NCBI GenBank assembly: GCA_026008535.1
Contig: BRKX01000014.1
Coordinates: 54,113,006 to 54,177,005 of the forward strand
Source: Perilla frutescens
Taxonomy: Eukaryota > Streptophyta > Magnoliopsida > Lamiales > Lamiaceae
Reading direction: 5' to 3'
DNA length: 64,000 nucleotides
Shown: positions 34,401 to 46,590 of the stretch, piece by piece
Position numbering within the stretch: the first letter of the stretch is position 1
Layout of the letters: every line of letters starts with the position of its first letter
Translations under genes and position numbers: made by a program
The notes under the pieces: generated by a model
Database searches by the model: none
Seen by the model: the letters and a program-made list of their open reading frames with translations, nothing else
Told to the model about the DNA's origin: nothing

Positions 34401-34564
34401 CATAATTTATTGTCTTCGTTTTAAAATTTAATTTTGAATTTTGAATTATGTCAATTGGAGTTTATAAAAGAAGTTATTCATTCTCTTGCTAAAGAAAAAG
34501 GGGGGGGGGGGGTGTTGGGGAAGAAAAGTTATTCATTCTCAAAATAAAAGTTGGGCAGATAGGT

Positions 34565-34926
34565 TTTAATATATTATACTATTGCTGAAATTGTAATTAT
34601 ATCTCATTATTAAAAAAAAAACTCAAAACTATTAATGTAGCTGTTTTTCAACACTGGGTTCTTTTTTTGTTTTTTTTTTTCTTTTTTCCTTTTCAGGAAA
34701 ACACCGAGTTCTTTTGTTAGTGACAAATGACACTTATAAAATGAAATGACATTTTAATATTCAAACTATTGAAAAATTACTCAAAAGCATGTCATGTCAT
34801 TTCCTGAGTGCTGAAAATGGATCTAAAAATAGTTTCGAGTAGTTTTTCAATAGTTTGTATATTAAAACATTATTTCGAATGGTATAAAATAGAATTACAA
34901 TTTCAGCAATAGTATAATATATTAAA
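34565..34926. mobile_element. MITE with perfect 34-bp terminal inverted repeats
   Basis: TTTAATATATTATACTATTG plus 14 further bases at 34565-34598 is repeated in exact complement at 34893-34926. The 362-bp element has AT-rich inner arms that are also partly complementary (AAACTATTGAAAAATTACTC region). A convincing target duplication was not found. Part of its inner sequence resembles 48180-48250. Confidence 0.8.
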
Positions 34927-35894
34927 TCATATTTACCCTTAAAAGTTATGTCACCCTTACTGTTATTTAGTTGGAACTGCGATATTCTTGTTTCTTTTTT
35001 TTTTTTCCTATAGAATCAAGAATCTTATACGATTCATTATTCTCAATTGGATTTGATTTAAGAATTATTTATAGTAGCCCAATCCTAAGTGCTTCTAAAT
35101 GGATATCACACTTACTAGTATATTTTCTCACATAAAAAAAACCAAGAAAATTAAATATTAAGAGAATATGCCAACTAGAAAAGGATGAACACTTGAAAAA
35201 AAAAAAGTTGCAATTATTAGTGTGATATACCCCTTCCCACATGCCTCTCCCACTTTGCTATTTGTCCAAGGTGCAATCCACAATCAATTGTCATGCAATT
35301 TCAATTCATACATTCATAGCCTTTATTTTATAATATATCATTTAATACATACATTGCATATTTATAAAGTAATATAATATTTGTGTCATTATCTTCACTT
35401 TTAATGGTCATCATATTGTACAAACCGATTAGTATATTTTTTATGTGATCTCTTATGTTGCATGCTCATCAATAATATGTATGATAAAATATACGACGTA
35501 ATATGAAATGTAATATCGAAATCAAATTGTATATGAACTTGGTTAGACTTAGACCTCGTCATTTTTCTTTATTATTTAGTGTTGTATTTAGACCAAAGCT
35601 TGATTAGCCTCGAAAATGGACAGTCTCCCCCGATACATTTGCCTAATAACACTCGTGAGAAGATACGTTAACACTAAAACGACAGTCAAATTTAAGTCAG
35701 ATAACAACACTTACTCACAGATGTTACATTGTGACGTGTCAAAATCACACTCGCAATTTAGATCTTACATTACAAATTGTCAAAATACTAAATCTATAAG
35801 CACTCATTGATAACAATATTGGACTCTCAACAATTTTTGACACAATCATCTCTTTTTCAGTCTTTGTTTTTTGATAATTAGCAATCAATTATAT

Positions 35895-35957
<63 letters not shown>

Positions 35958-37919
35958 TGCATGTGAAAATAAATCAGAAGAGCACATGGAAAAGGCAGCA
36001 AACACAGCCAACAAACATGCTTCTTCTTAGGTCTCAATCTCATCTCTTCACTTCTGCCCCAATAGTCTTCTCACACATACACACACAAACACCAAAAAGT
36101 GTGTGACTTTTGGTATTTTTCTCACATTCTTCAATTATTTTCACACTTTTCTAGACATGTACATGTTCTCATTAGTCATTAGTATATTAATGTATGGATT
36201 AATAGTAAATGTTTTTTTTTTCTTTAAGTTTTGGTGCTAATACAGCTGCCCTAGTAGCTAGTGCCAACTTAATTTCCTCTTAGCACTACTAAAAAAAATT
36301 ATTCTTTTTATAGGGATTAATTGCCAAAAAAATAAGGAATTAATTTGTAATTTAAAGATGACTTTTAACATGCCGTAATAATAACTCATTTTTTTATTTT
36401 ATTTGTAGCACACCTTCCAAAAACAATTCCAACAATCGAATTTATGATGAGATAATATTTTTTTTCCATAATTACATATTAATTCAATTTTAGAGTGTTG
36501 AATATGTGGTTTTTTTTAAATTGTGCAGCGTCATTTTTCGGTCGACGGAATTTTTGGGGGTGTTTATTTTCCTACAAATCAAAATATTGGATTATTATTG
36601 CAATATTTTAAAAGTTTTGTTTAAATTATAAATTTATTTAGAGTTGGAGATTTTTTTTTAGGAATTAACCATTTATTGAAAGAAAGCTGAATTTTTGGTC
36701 CTAAATATATGGTTCGTTTGATTTTTGCACGTCGAGGACATAAGAATTGTACAAACATATCCCACATTACCTTATTTATTGAGTATTTGATGTAACATAT
36801 ACATGTATATATATATATATATTTGAAACCATGTAACATACTATTAATGAAATGTAAAGCCTTTGATTTCCAATGCTACATAAAGCTAAGTTTGTAAAAT
36901 GAATGTAGAAAATAACATCATATATATGCATAAACAGAACTATGTACTTGAAGGAACCTAAAAATAGAGAATATATTTCCCTTAAAAAAAGAGAGAGAGA
37001 GAATATACTAAATATTTGGAATTGATGGAGTCATAATAAAGTCTCAACTTTTATGGTTATATCTTAAAAGTTTAAATTTGTTATTTCCCAAATGAATAAT
37101 GCTAGCCAGAATCTAATTTTTTGATGATTAATAAAATTGTATTATTAATAAATTAATTATGTTAATTATTAAATGTTATGTTTTCACTATATTATTCTTC
37201 TGTCATGAAATTAGTGATTTGTAATTCATTATTAAAATCACTCCAGAAGCAGATCGGAAGAAAGGGACGCAACTTCATCTTCTTTCTTTTCTTCACTTCT
37301 TTATTTTTTTTTTCCATCTTCGGTTTCTTCTGAATTGAAGCGCATATAGAATTGCCTTAATTATTATGGAGGGCATCAATGTAAATTTATTGAATAATTA
37401 ATGTTTTATTAATTAAATTAATTAATTATTAAAAATAATAAAAGATTCTGGCTAGCCAAAATCGGGCTGAAAATCACTACTCAATATTTATATATGTGTA
37501 AAGAAAAACAAGATCACACTTTTCTTAGGTTGGAGTGCTTATTCATCAATAGTAAAACGGATTTATTATCAATCCAACTATATAAATCAATGTTTATTTA
37601 TTATCTAAGTACAAATGTACTTTTGTTTTCAAACATTAAAAAAAAAAGGGAAACAGGAAACAGTTACAAGAGATCAGTTTGAAATAATCAATCTCTTGAA
37701 AAAAGCCAAAAGTTCTTCAACAACCATGGAAAAAAAGTGACTATATATCAATCCAAATTGTGACATCTATATATGCAACAATTGATTTTGCATCGATTTA
37801 ATAGGACTTTATTTCGAATTCATTCAAAACTATGGCAACATTATCATTAAAAATGTGAGGATTCTTTATTGTATGGAAACTACTGCGATGGAGAATTATA
37901 TTTTGGGTTGAACGTTGAA
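34927..37919. other. AT-rich intergenic DNA
   Basis: No gene is seen in about 3 kb. It holds a CT microsatellite at 35897-35955 and short direct repeats. The open frames (for example 35616-35810 and 37494-37682) look like chance, with no recognisable domain. Confidence 0.5.
35897..35955. repeat. CT dinucleotide microsatellite
   Basis: About 59 bp of uninterrupted TC/CT. Confidence 0.95.
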
Positions 37920-38285
37920 ATGGGTACAGATTGAAAAATTTAAGGAGAATTATTAGTTCAAGAAATGAAAGATGAAAATTATCGATTGTTAAAATTGTCA
38001 ATCTAAGACCTCAAAAATTACGAATTACGAATTTCGAATACTTTTTATTTTTTAATTATTTTATAATATTTTTCAACAAAAAATCATTCATTAATTATTT
38101 ATTAAATCTAATGAAGAAATTGTTAAAAATAATTTAAAAATAAAAAAATCAAAATTCTTGATTTTTAGGTCATAGATTGACAATTTTCATCTTTTTGGTC
38201 CTAAATTGATAGTTTTTCATTTTTCAGGCCCTGGAATTAATAGATTACCTATCTTTCAGGTCTTGAATCGATAATTCTCCTTGAT
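37920..38285. mobile_element. Palindromic MITE, family P, copy 2
   Basis: It has the same layout as the copy at 20876-21240: an AT-rich centre, and a right arm with TTTTTCAGGCCCTGGAATTA and CTTTCAGGTCTTGAATCGAT words complementary to the left-arm type. The left arm is more decayed. Confidence 0.55.
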
Positions 38286-38670
38286 TTTACATCGATTTAG
38301 TATCTTTGCCGTAAAATGTGAGGATTCTTTATTATATGGAAACTGTTTGTATCATGTCTATAATTGATTTCTTATGTGAACCGTCTCTTTCACACCCATC
38401 TAGATAGTATGATCCATTGATATTTAACTCTTTCACAAAATTCAAACAATTTATGAATATCTATTTTTATTTATGATGAAAGGGAGATGAATATATATGA
38501 GATGGGAAAAAAGAAGAGAAATAATTGATTGAAGAATTGATCCAAAAATCCAAATAATCCACAATTTTCTTGATTGAAGTGTTGGTGCAGATGCACATGC
38601 AAATGGGCTTCTTTTGGCACTTTTTGACTAACTCACTGAACTCAAAGAATTATGCAACCCCCATACTCTT

Positions 38671-38671
<1 letters not shown>

Positions 38672-38740
<69 letters not shown>
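38672..38740. repeat. Compound CT-AT microsatellite
   Basis: About 41 bp of CT repeats is followed directly by about 28 bp of AT repeats. Confidence 0.95.
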
Positions 38741-38743
<3 letters not shown>

Positions 38744-39164
38744 ATATATCATGCTTCCCTTTTATAACATTGCATGTGTTCACTCCTCATAGTTTCTTGT
38801 GTGTTCTTGGTCCATGTTCCTGAAAAATGGGAATGGAATTGGGGTTTAAGTGTTTAACTAAAGAAGAAAAATGACAATAAATTTGAAAAGAGAGGGGAAA
38901 AAAAGTATTTTAAGTAGTTTTTGTCAGAGTTTTGTTCCTCAAAAGACCAAATAATGATAATATATGATTTTCCTAAAAAAATAATGAAAATATTTGACAA
39001 TTTTTGCAAGATTTTCACTTTCGATAGACTATAAGTGAGGGTAAAGAGATTTTCACCAAAACTCTATATGAATATTAATCGGTTAATTAATTTGTAGAAC
39101 AAATATATACTGAAAAGAAATCGGACAAATACTGATATATATATACACATGCGCGCAAATTCTC
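38741..39164. other. AT-rich intergenic DNA
   Basis: No gene or clear repeat is seen. Confidence 0.4.
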
Positions 39165-39530
39165 ATGTACATTATACGGTTAATGTATCGATCAGATCAA
39201 TGCGCGTTGACTTGTTGATTAAAAAAATCATTAAAATAGGTGATACTTTTTAGGAATATATGTGATACTTTTTTTTTTTAATTTTGAGTGATACTTTTTA
39301 GTGTTACGATTGATACTGATTTTGACAGTTTTTTTCTTTATTTTTTTTTTCTAGCCATTACTTTTTAATTGTACAAGTGATACTTTTGAGATTTTAAATA
39401 ATACTTTTTAGTGTTACGAATGATACTGATTTTGATGAATTTTTTGGCAATGCATTGACTGGATCAACGCTGTTGACCTGGTCAACGTGTTGATTGTCTG
39501 ATATGCACCTAGTACAGACAAAATTTGCTC
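39165..39530. mobile_element. Mutator-like MITE, family R, copy 2
   Basis: The GTTGACTTGTTGATT region at the left, GTTGACCTGGTCAACG at the right, and TGATACTTTTTAGTGTTACG words inside match the family at 41179-41571 in reverse. The ends are more divergent than in the 41-kb copy. Confidence 0.6.
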
Positions 39531-39744
39531 ATATGTGTGTGTGTGTAAAGAAAAGATTAAAGAAATAACTATATATGTAATGCATAATGTTGAGTCATTC
39601 ATACTTGTAGAGGTAGGTGCAGACGGCATAGATCGTGTCACGTCAACAATTTTAACATATAATATAGCACTATATGTGCAATTTGCGGGTAGTGCCCATG
39701 AGTTTATGATAGATTTGCCTATTCATGCCGTGTATATATATCAC

Positions 39745-40090
39745 ATGAAATTTTCCGCTACACTCTGTGTTACACTTTCAAATTACGAGTTTTTCTTGTA
39801 TTTTTTCTTTGATTTTATTTTTTTAATGATTTAGTTTAATTTTATAACTGTTTTTAGGATCCACCCCACCCCAATTAGGGTTTATAATTTTTTTAATATT
39901 TAATTTTTAATTAATTATTCGTTATTATGGTTGATTTTTTCAAAATTATGTTTTATAATTTTCTAATTAATTTTTTATTTTGATAAATGTTGATTGTGAT
40001 TATTTATGCTATAATTAATTTTTATTTTATAATAAATATTATTGAAATCATAAATTTAATAATGAAACACTAAAAAATGTAAAAAGAAAT
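39745..40090. mobile_element. Foldback MITE, family F, copy 6 (reverse orientation)
   Basis: The core reads CCCCAATTAGGGTTTATAAT at about 39870-39889, with TGATTTAGTTTAATTTTATA before it and the usual T-rich arms. It ends near AATGAAACACTAAAAAATGT. No target duplication was resolved. Confidence 0.55.
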
Positions 40091-40654
40091 TTCAACCCTA
40101 TATATACAGCGTATATTATTTTAGCATTTGTCTGTTGAATTTTGTCATCAGTAACTTTTAACACACGCTCAAATCTAATGTTTGTATGTTGAAATCTAAT
40201 GTTGCATTTTCGAAAATGATTTACGAAATTATCACATTTTTTCCAATATATATATATATATATGTATAGGATTGCAAATTTCCAAATTATAAAAGGACAA
40301 AGGAATGATTTATTACAACAGTTATGATCCAATTGATAAACAGAGATGTAACGAGCTGCTTCACGTGACAAGTCATATTCATTCTTACCGTTGATAAAAG
40401 CCATCCAAATATATTAATACAATTCTCAAATCAAATCAATTCAATTCAATTTAATTCAATTCAATTTGCCCTTTTTTCTTTCTCACACCCTAACTGCCCA
40501 TAACTATATTAATTTCATCTTCCCTAATTATGTGACTGAATATTCCTATTCATAAATAAATCATATCGAATTTAATAATACTACATTATCTTACATTTTT
40601 ATAAGACCATTTACAATTTAATTTTCAACTTTGTAAACAAAAATTGTTCTTTCT

Positions 40655-41110
40655 TTATACATATTGCCGAACTCACTTGATAGCAAGCGTCTTCGAAATC
40701 GACCAAAAGAGCATTTTTGCTGAAGACGTCGTGTCATTTATGTTAACACATCAGAATATTGAGAATTAAACTATAATTACTAAAATGTCGAGTCCTTTTT
40801 TGTTAAAAAGTCAAAATATTGAGAATTAAGTTGTAATTAATAAAATGTTCTTAACATTCTTAATAAAATGTTAAAACATCAACATTTTCGACAAAAAAAA
40901 AAAAATTCTTTATGCATATTGCCGAACTTACTTAATAGTAAGTGTGTTCGAAATCGACCGAAAGAGCATTTTTGCTGAAGATGTCGTGTCATTTATGTTA
41001 AAACATCAGAAATATTGAGAATTAAACTGTAATTACTAAAGTGTTGAGTCTTTTTTTTTTTTTGAGTTAAAAAGGCAAAATATTGAGAATGGAGTTATAA
41101 TCAACAAAAC
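40655..41110. repeat. 255-bp tandem duplication
   Basis: A block with GCCGAACTTACTTAATAGTA, GAAATCGACCGAAAGAGCAT and TTTTTGCTGAAGATGTCGTG occurs twice, with equivalent points at 40666 and 40921. Copies differ by small changes. No coding frame is evident. Confidence 0.85.
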
Positions 41111-41178
41111 ATTAGATCGATTATGTTAATACGTCCAAAAATTAAAATTTTAATTGTAAATAACACAAATATGTAAAT

Positions 41179-41571
41179 GGGCAAGTTTCTTGTACATAAG
41201 ATTTATATCAGACGGTCAACGCGTTGACCGGGTCAACACGTGTTGACCCGGTCAATGCTTTGACCAAAAAATACGTCAAAATTAGTATCATTTATAATAC
41301 TGAAAAGTATCATTTCAAAGGCCCAAAAGTATAATTTATATCAATAAAAAATATTGGCCATAAAAAAAATAAAGAAAAAAACTGTTAAGATCAGTATCAA
41401 TCGAAACACTAAAAAGTATCATTCAAAATTAAAAAATGTATCAGCTGTATCCCTAAAAGTATCACCCGTTTTCACAATTTTTTTGGTCAACGCTTTGACC
41501 GAATCAACGCGCGTTGACCCAGTCAACACGTTGACCGTCCGATGTACATCTTATGTACAAGAGTATTTGCG
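41179..41571. mobile_element. Mutator-like MITE, family R, copy 3, with 9-bp target duplication
   Basis: The 393-bp element has terminal inverted repeats of roughly 90 bp built around CTTGTACATAAGAT, GACGGTCAACG and GTTGACC words. TATGTAAAT is directly repeated at 41170-41178 and 41572-41580, the 9-bp duplication of Mutator transposases. The termini carry about ten W-box cores (TTGACC/T) on both strands. The interior holds AGTATCA-type words found in the other copies. Confidence 0.88.
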
Positions 41572-41605
41572 TATGTAAATTGTTGCGTCTATTATCCTTA
41601 AATAC

Positions 41606-41840
41606 TCCCCATGTCCTATTCATATAGACTTGTTTTTCTTTTTTGAATGTTCCAATATATAAGCTGATTTATTTATATATAGCTAATTTACCAATATATA
41701 TTCCTATTTAATATGTTTACATTAAATCTTAATTCATTGCTAAAGAAATAAATAAGGACATATTATGAAGTTTTTGATTAATTATATTTTTTAATATCAA
41801 TCAATTTATCTTATTGGGAGTTTGGGACCCATGGAGTAAG
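41606..41840. mobile_element. Degenerate Stowaway-like MITE
   Basis: It starts CTCCCCATGTCCTATTCATA and ends GGGACCCATGGAGTA, with inner words (TATATAGCTAATTTACCAAT, TTTAATATGTTTACATTAAA) that match the element at 3345-3599 in reverse. Confidence 0.5.
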
Positions 41841-42152
41841 ATATGATGATATATACACTAACACGCTCAACTAAACATGCGAACTCACGTTATTAATCCT
41901 TCTCTCGAGCTTTTATTACTATCGATTTATTCATCTCGTTACAAACACATGTCATGTACTGATGAAATAAAATAAAACACGATGTAACATCGTATACGAG
42001 CACAAGACTCGTTCAACCCCATGAACCAAATGACTATGTTAGCAAACTCAATAGAACTTTAGCTCAAGAAAATCACCATTAAACAAAATCACAAAGCAGA
42101 GAAGAAAAAAAAAAGTTAAAAATGCAGCCTTTGCCACTTTCGCTTTTCGGTT

Positions 42153-42205
42153 TATAAATACTGCAAGAGAGAGAGAGAGTGAGAGAGTAAGAGAGAGAGA
42201 GAGAG
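42153..42205 (+). promoter_or_regulatory. TATA box and GA-rich leader of the GH9 gene
   Basis: TATAAATA at 42153-42160 is followed by a GAGAGA-rich leader at 42168-42205, about 100-150 bp before the start codon. GAGA-rich leaders are common in plant 5' UTRs. Confidence 0.6.
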
Positions 42206-42303
42206 ACTTCTCTGCTTCCCCTGCGGCTTGCCGGTTGGTTGCTTTTCTTGGGGTCTGTTTGGTTTTTGTGTTTGCGTTTCTACTCTTTTGCCACCTTCCC
42301 AAA

Positions 42304-45300
42304 ATGGCTTCTTTTCCCTCCCTTTTCGCCACTCCAGCGCTCCTTCTCTCTCTAGTTCTGTTGCTCTCCTCCCACTGCAACGCCTACCCCGCCAAACACG
42401 GTCCCTTCAGCCACCACCGCCACCCTCGCTTCGCCTCGCACAATTACAGAGATGCCCTCACCAAATCTATCTTGTTCTTCGAGGGCCAGAGGTCGGGGAA
42501 ACTCCCTCCTAGTCAGAGAATCACATGGAGAAGAGATTCCGGCCTTTCAGATGGCGCTGCAATGCACGTATGTTTGTTTCTTTTTTTCTTATGTTTTAGT
42601 GTTTCTTGTTTATGTTGAGAAATGAGAAGTGTTTTTGTAGAAAAAAATGGAATCTTTGATGTGGGTTTTGCTTGTTTTTCAGTTTTTGGCTGCAAATGAG
42701 GAAATGCACGTAGCTAGTCATTTGTTTTGAGCTTTTTTTTTTTTTTTTAATCTTGAAATGGACCTTGTTTTCGAGCATTTTGTATGAAATCGTAAGATTT
42801 GAACTTATTTTAAGGTTTAAAACGCAATGCAGGTAAAAAAAAGAGTCTATTTTCTTGTCACGAGAATATTTGAATTTATTTTCTTGAGAAGAGTTTTTGT
42901 GGAGAAAATGGAATCTTTAATGTGGGTTTTGCTTGTTTTTGGGTGCAAATGAGGAAATGCACGTAGCTAGTTCTGTGTTTTGAGCTTTTTTTTCGAGCAT
43001 TTTGTATGAAATCGTTAGATTTAACTTATTTTAAGGTTTAAAACGCAATGCAGGTGAAAAAAGAGAGTTATTTTCTTGTCACGAGCTGTCTTAATTAAAT
43101 ATTTTTCATTCACTTTTGCTTAGTGTCTATTCCTTCGAAAAATGGAATCTTTGAGGTGGGATTTGCTTATTTCGAACTGCATTTACTCTGTTATGAAGTA
43201 TTTGTGTTTGAAATCGAAATATTTCAAGTGGGGTTTGCCTGATTTCAAGGTTTAAATAAGCAATGCAGCGTTTATTGCTCTGTTTAGCCTCAAGAAAATG
43301 AATATGTAATTAAGTATTCTGCTTGAAAATGAATATTTCCTAGTGGATTTGCCTGATTTTGAGGTGTAAACTGCAATGCAGGTTGAATTTTTGCATTAGT
43401 TTCCTGATTTTAAGGTTTAAAATGGCAATCCAGGTTCAATTTTTTGCATTAGTTTCCTGATTTCGAGGTTTAAATTGGCAATGCAGGTTGATTTGGTGGG
43501 AGGATACTACGATGCAGGCGACAATGTTAAGTTCGGATTCCCAATGGCGTTCACTACGACGATGCTCTCATGGAGTGTGATCGAGTTCGGAGGCCTAATG
43601 AAAGGAGAGCTGCAGCATGCCAAAGAAGCCATCAAATGGGCTACTGACTATCTCCTCAAAGCCACTGCTCATCCAGACACCATTTATGTTCAGGTCCAAA
43701 ATTATTAGCTCATCCAATGCATTGGATCATTAGTTTTGTGGAATGTGATTCTGATTTCTTGATTCATTGCAGGTCGGAGATGCCGGTAAAGATCATGCTT
43801 GTTGGGAGAGGCCAGAGGACATGGACACTCCAAGAAGTGTTGTTAAGATTGACAAGAACACTCCTGGCACAGAAGTTGCAGCTGAAACAGCTGCTGCTCT
43901 TGCAGCTGCTTCGTTGGTCTTTCGAAGGAGTGATCCTAATTACTCCAAGATTCTTGCCAGAAGGGCCATTAGGGTATACCTTAAACCTAATGCTAGAAGA
44001 ATTGAATGTGATCATAGGTTGAACAATAGGGATCTTATTTCTGTTGCTGCATTTTTGGTTTGTGTTGTAGGTGTTTGAGTTTGCTGATAAGCACCGTGGT
44101 GCCTATAGTGTCGGTCTGAGGCCGTACGTGTGCCCTTATTACTGTGATTTCTCCGGCTACCAGGTAGGAACAATGTGGTTGTTGAAATAATGAAATCTAA
44201 AATTGTGTATTTCAGCTGTGTGTTTGTTGAGATTGATGTTTGTGTGTTTATGCTTTAAGGATGAGCTGTTGTGGGGTGCTGCGTGGCTGCATAGGGCGAC
44301 GAGGAACCCGACTTATCTCAGCTACATTCAGGCAAACGGACAGACGCTCGGAGCCGATGAATCTGACAACACATTTGGTTGGGACAACAAGCATGTTGGA
44401 GCTAGAATTCTTCTGTCCAAGGTAGTTCTAGCTGGAACTTTTTCGAGGCTTATAGTGCAACACGAAATCTCATGCCCTATAACCTTTGGTGTTTCTCGAT
44501 TTTCAGGCGTTTCTCGTACAAAATGTTCAGCCTCTTCATGACTACAAGAGCCATGCTGATAACTTCATATGCTCTCTGATTCCTGGGACACCCTACTCCA
44601 CTGCTCAATACACCCCAGGTTCAATCTTGAATCGAAAATTAAACATTGAATTATAGCAATGTAGTCGAATTTCTAGGGTTATAAGTTGTGACAGTCTCAA
44701 TTTTGAGCAGGTGGACTATTGTTCAAGATGAATGACAGCAATATGCAGTATGTTACATCCACTTCTTTCCTTCTTGTGACCTATGCCAAGTACTTGACCA
44801 CGGCTCGTAAGGTCGTGAACTGCGGTGGCGCCATCATCACTCCGAAGAAGCTTAGGTCATTCGCCAAGAAACAGGCAAGAATTTGAAGAATTTGATTATC
44901 TTGCCTTGATATTCTTGAGATTTTTTTTGTCACATATTGGTCTAAAACTTGGTGCATTTTGGGAATTTGGGCAGGTGGATTACTTGCTCGGTGACAACCC
45001 GATGAAAATGTCGTTCATGGTGGGGTACGGGTCGAGATACCCTGCGCGCATCCACCATAGGGGCTCGTCCCTCCCTTCCATTAGTGCTCACCCGTCGAAG
45101 ATCCAATGCTCGTCCGGTTTCACTGTCATGAACTCTCAATCTCCGAACCCTAACGTCCTGACCGGGGCTATCGTTGGTGGGCCCGATCAGAATGACCGGT
45201 TCCCGGATCAGCGGTCGGACTATGAGCAATCCGAACCGGCCACCTACATCAATGCACCCCTAGTTGGAGCATTGGCTTATCTTGCACACTCATTTGGCCA

Positions 45301-45307
45301 ACTATAA
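42304..45307 (+). CDS. Secreted endo-beta-1,4-glucanase, glycoside hydrolase family 9 (class B), eight exons
   Basis: The enzyme hydrolyses beta-1,4-glucan in the cell wall during growth or abscission. Coding exons are 42304-42567, 43487-43693, 43773-43973, 44071-44163, 44260-44421, 44507-44618, 44711-44874 and 44975-45307, giving 511 aa. Intron 7 begins GC (CAG|GCAAGA) and ends AG; the others are GT-AG. A signal peptide is clear (residues 1-27, hydrophobic LLLSLVLLL, likely cleavage after HCNA). The catalytic aspartates are in GGYYDAGDN (Asp97, Asp100). The histidine motif is YPARIHHRGSS (His429), and the acid motif DQRSDYEQSEPATY has Glu488. The protein ends AHSFGQL with no CBM49 domain and no membrane anchor, so it is class B rather than A (KORRIGAN) or C. 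An in-frame ATG upstream at 42235 exists, but the chosen start gives the better signal peptide. WRRDSGL has Arg where WRGDSGL or WRSNSGL is usual. Confidence 0.95.
42568..43486 (+). repeat. GH9 intron 1 with repeated acceptor-like modules
   Basis: The 919-bp intron is made largely of diverged repeats of one module. It begins with AATGGAATCTTTGATGTGGG-like words and ends with AAGGTTTAAAACGCAATGCAGGT-like words. The pre-acceptor motif GGTTTAAA...GCAATGCAG or a close variant occurs at about 42832, 43053, 43269, 43381 and 43434, then at the true acceptor (AG 43485-43486). Confidence 0.85.
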
Positions 45308-45762
45308 GAAAATGCCACTCTTTAGCCTAAAATTGTGTCCCTTTATTTTATAAAATAGATTTAGAGCCAAATATTGTTTATTTGGAGTTTGGCTTCAATC
45401 AATTCTAGTAGTTTCATATCAATTTAGTACTAACTAATTGTGTAAGTTAAGGAAGAGAGAGAGAGAGACAGACATGTATTGTCCTATCCTACTAAGTTTA
45501 TATAGTTTGAAAAAGTGTTTTATTTAAGGTTGTGAAAGTGTGAATGTAATGAATGCGATTTTGGTTGTGATTGGTCAAGAATTGGAGTAATGGCATTGGT
45601 CATTGAGCTCTGCACTTTTTTGGGTATGTTGTGTTTATTTTTTTTATTTTGTTTTTTTCTTGCTTTGGGACTTGAAACGTGTCTTCTAGTAATTTAACCA
45701 AATCATCAACTTTTAATAATAATAATAATAAATACAACATACTATTAAACTTTCAATATAAC

Positions 45763-45832
<70 letters not shown>

Positions 45833-46590
45833 CAACATACTGTTAAACTAGATATCGATTTTTTTTTATCTGATGATGGAATGAGCGAGTTTGTCGAGTT
45901 TGAATTAATTTTGTTGAACATGAAGAGTTTCTATGCTACCTTTTTGTGTAGTACCCCATAATCATATGTTAATTGTGGATATAATGTAGGCTAATTCAAA
46001 TAGACAAAAAGATTTTTAAGAATAATAATTGTAAATAAATACAAATTTGGTCCCACCTACATATTTTTTGTGCTTAAAAATCACCTAAAATATATTCTTA
46101 ATTTGCATTTGTGTTAATAAGTGCCTTAGCATACAATTTCTCGTTGCAAAATATAATGTTTTTGCTTGTCACTAAAAAAAATACAAAAAAAATTTGTGTT
46201 TTCATTTTATTTCTAAATAAAGTATAATATTATTATTTTTTTACTTGAAAATATAATGTTATTTAATATGTAGCTGGTATTTAATACGTGGACCTTATAT
46301 AAATAATATATAAAATAGAACTTGAAAAAATAATTTATAATAGAGCCCCTTGTACGAATATTTTTCCGGTATAAAAAAAAAACAGTTTGAATATTAATTA
46401 TGTTCTTTAATAATGTAAATTTTGAAATAAATTACTACAATTTCCAATCTTCAACGATTTAAAGCTCAAAAATTAAAATACTTGATACCCTCAAAGAAAA
46501 ACAAAAAACAAAACAAAAACATTTCGTAAAATGTTATTTAATTTAACACGAAAAAACAAAAAAGTAGACTGATATAAAATATTATTACCG
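45308..46590. other. 3' flank of GH9 and AT-rich intergenic DNA
   Basis: A GA microsatellite lies in the probable 3' UTR (near 45455-45470). An AAT microsatellite (45772-45829) is flanked on both sides by AATACAACATACT-type copies. No further gene is seen. Confidence 0.5.
45772..45829. repeat. AAT trinucleotide microsatellite
   Basis: About 19 perfect units. AATACAACATACTATTAAAC before it and AATACAACATACTGTTAAAC after it show a local duplication around the array. Confidence 0.95.

Noticed and set aside
34499..34515. A run of G bases
   Set aside because: A single homopolymer without a second G-run cluster; it could be a sequencing artefact and is not a convincing quadruplex site.
36255..36305. 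A CACTACTAAAAAAAATT word resembling a CACTA terminus
   Set aside because: No subterminal repeats and no partner end follow; it is likely chance in AT-rich DNA.
42048..42380. A minus-strand open frame of 110 codons over the GH9 leader
   Set aside because: It consists mainly of the complement of the GA-rich leader and the signal-peptide exon.
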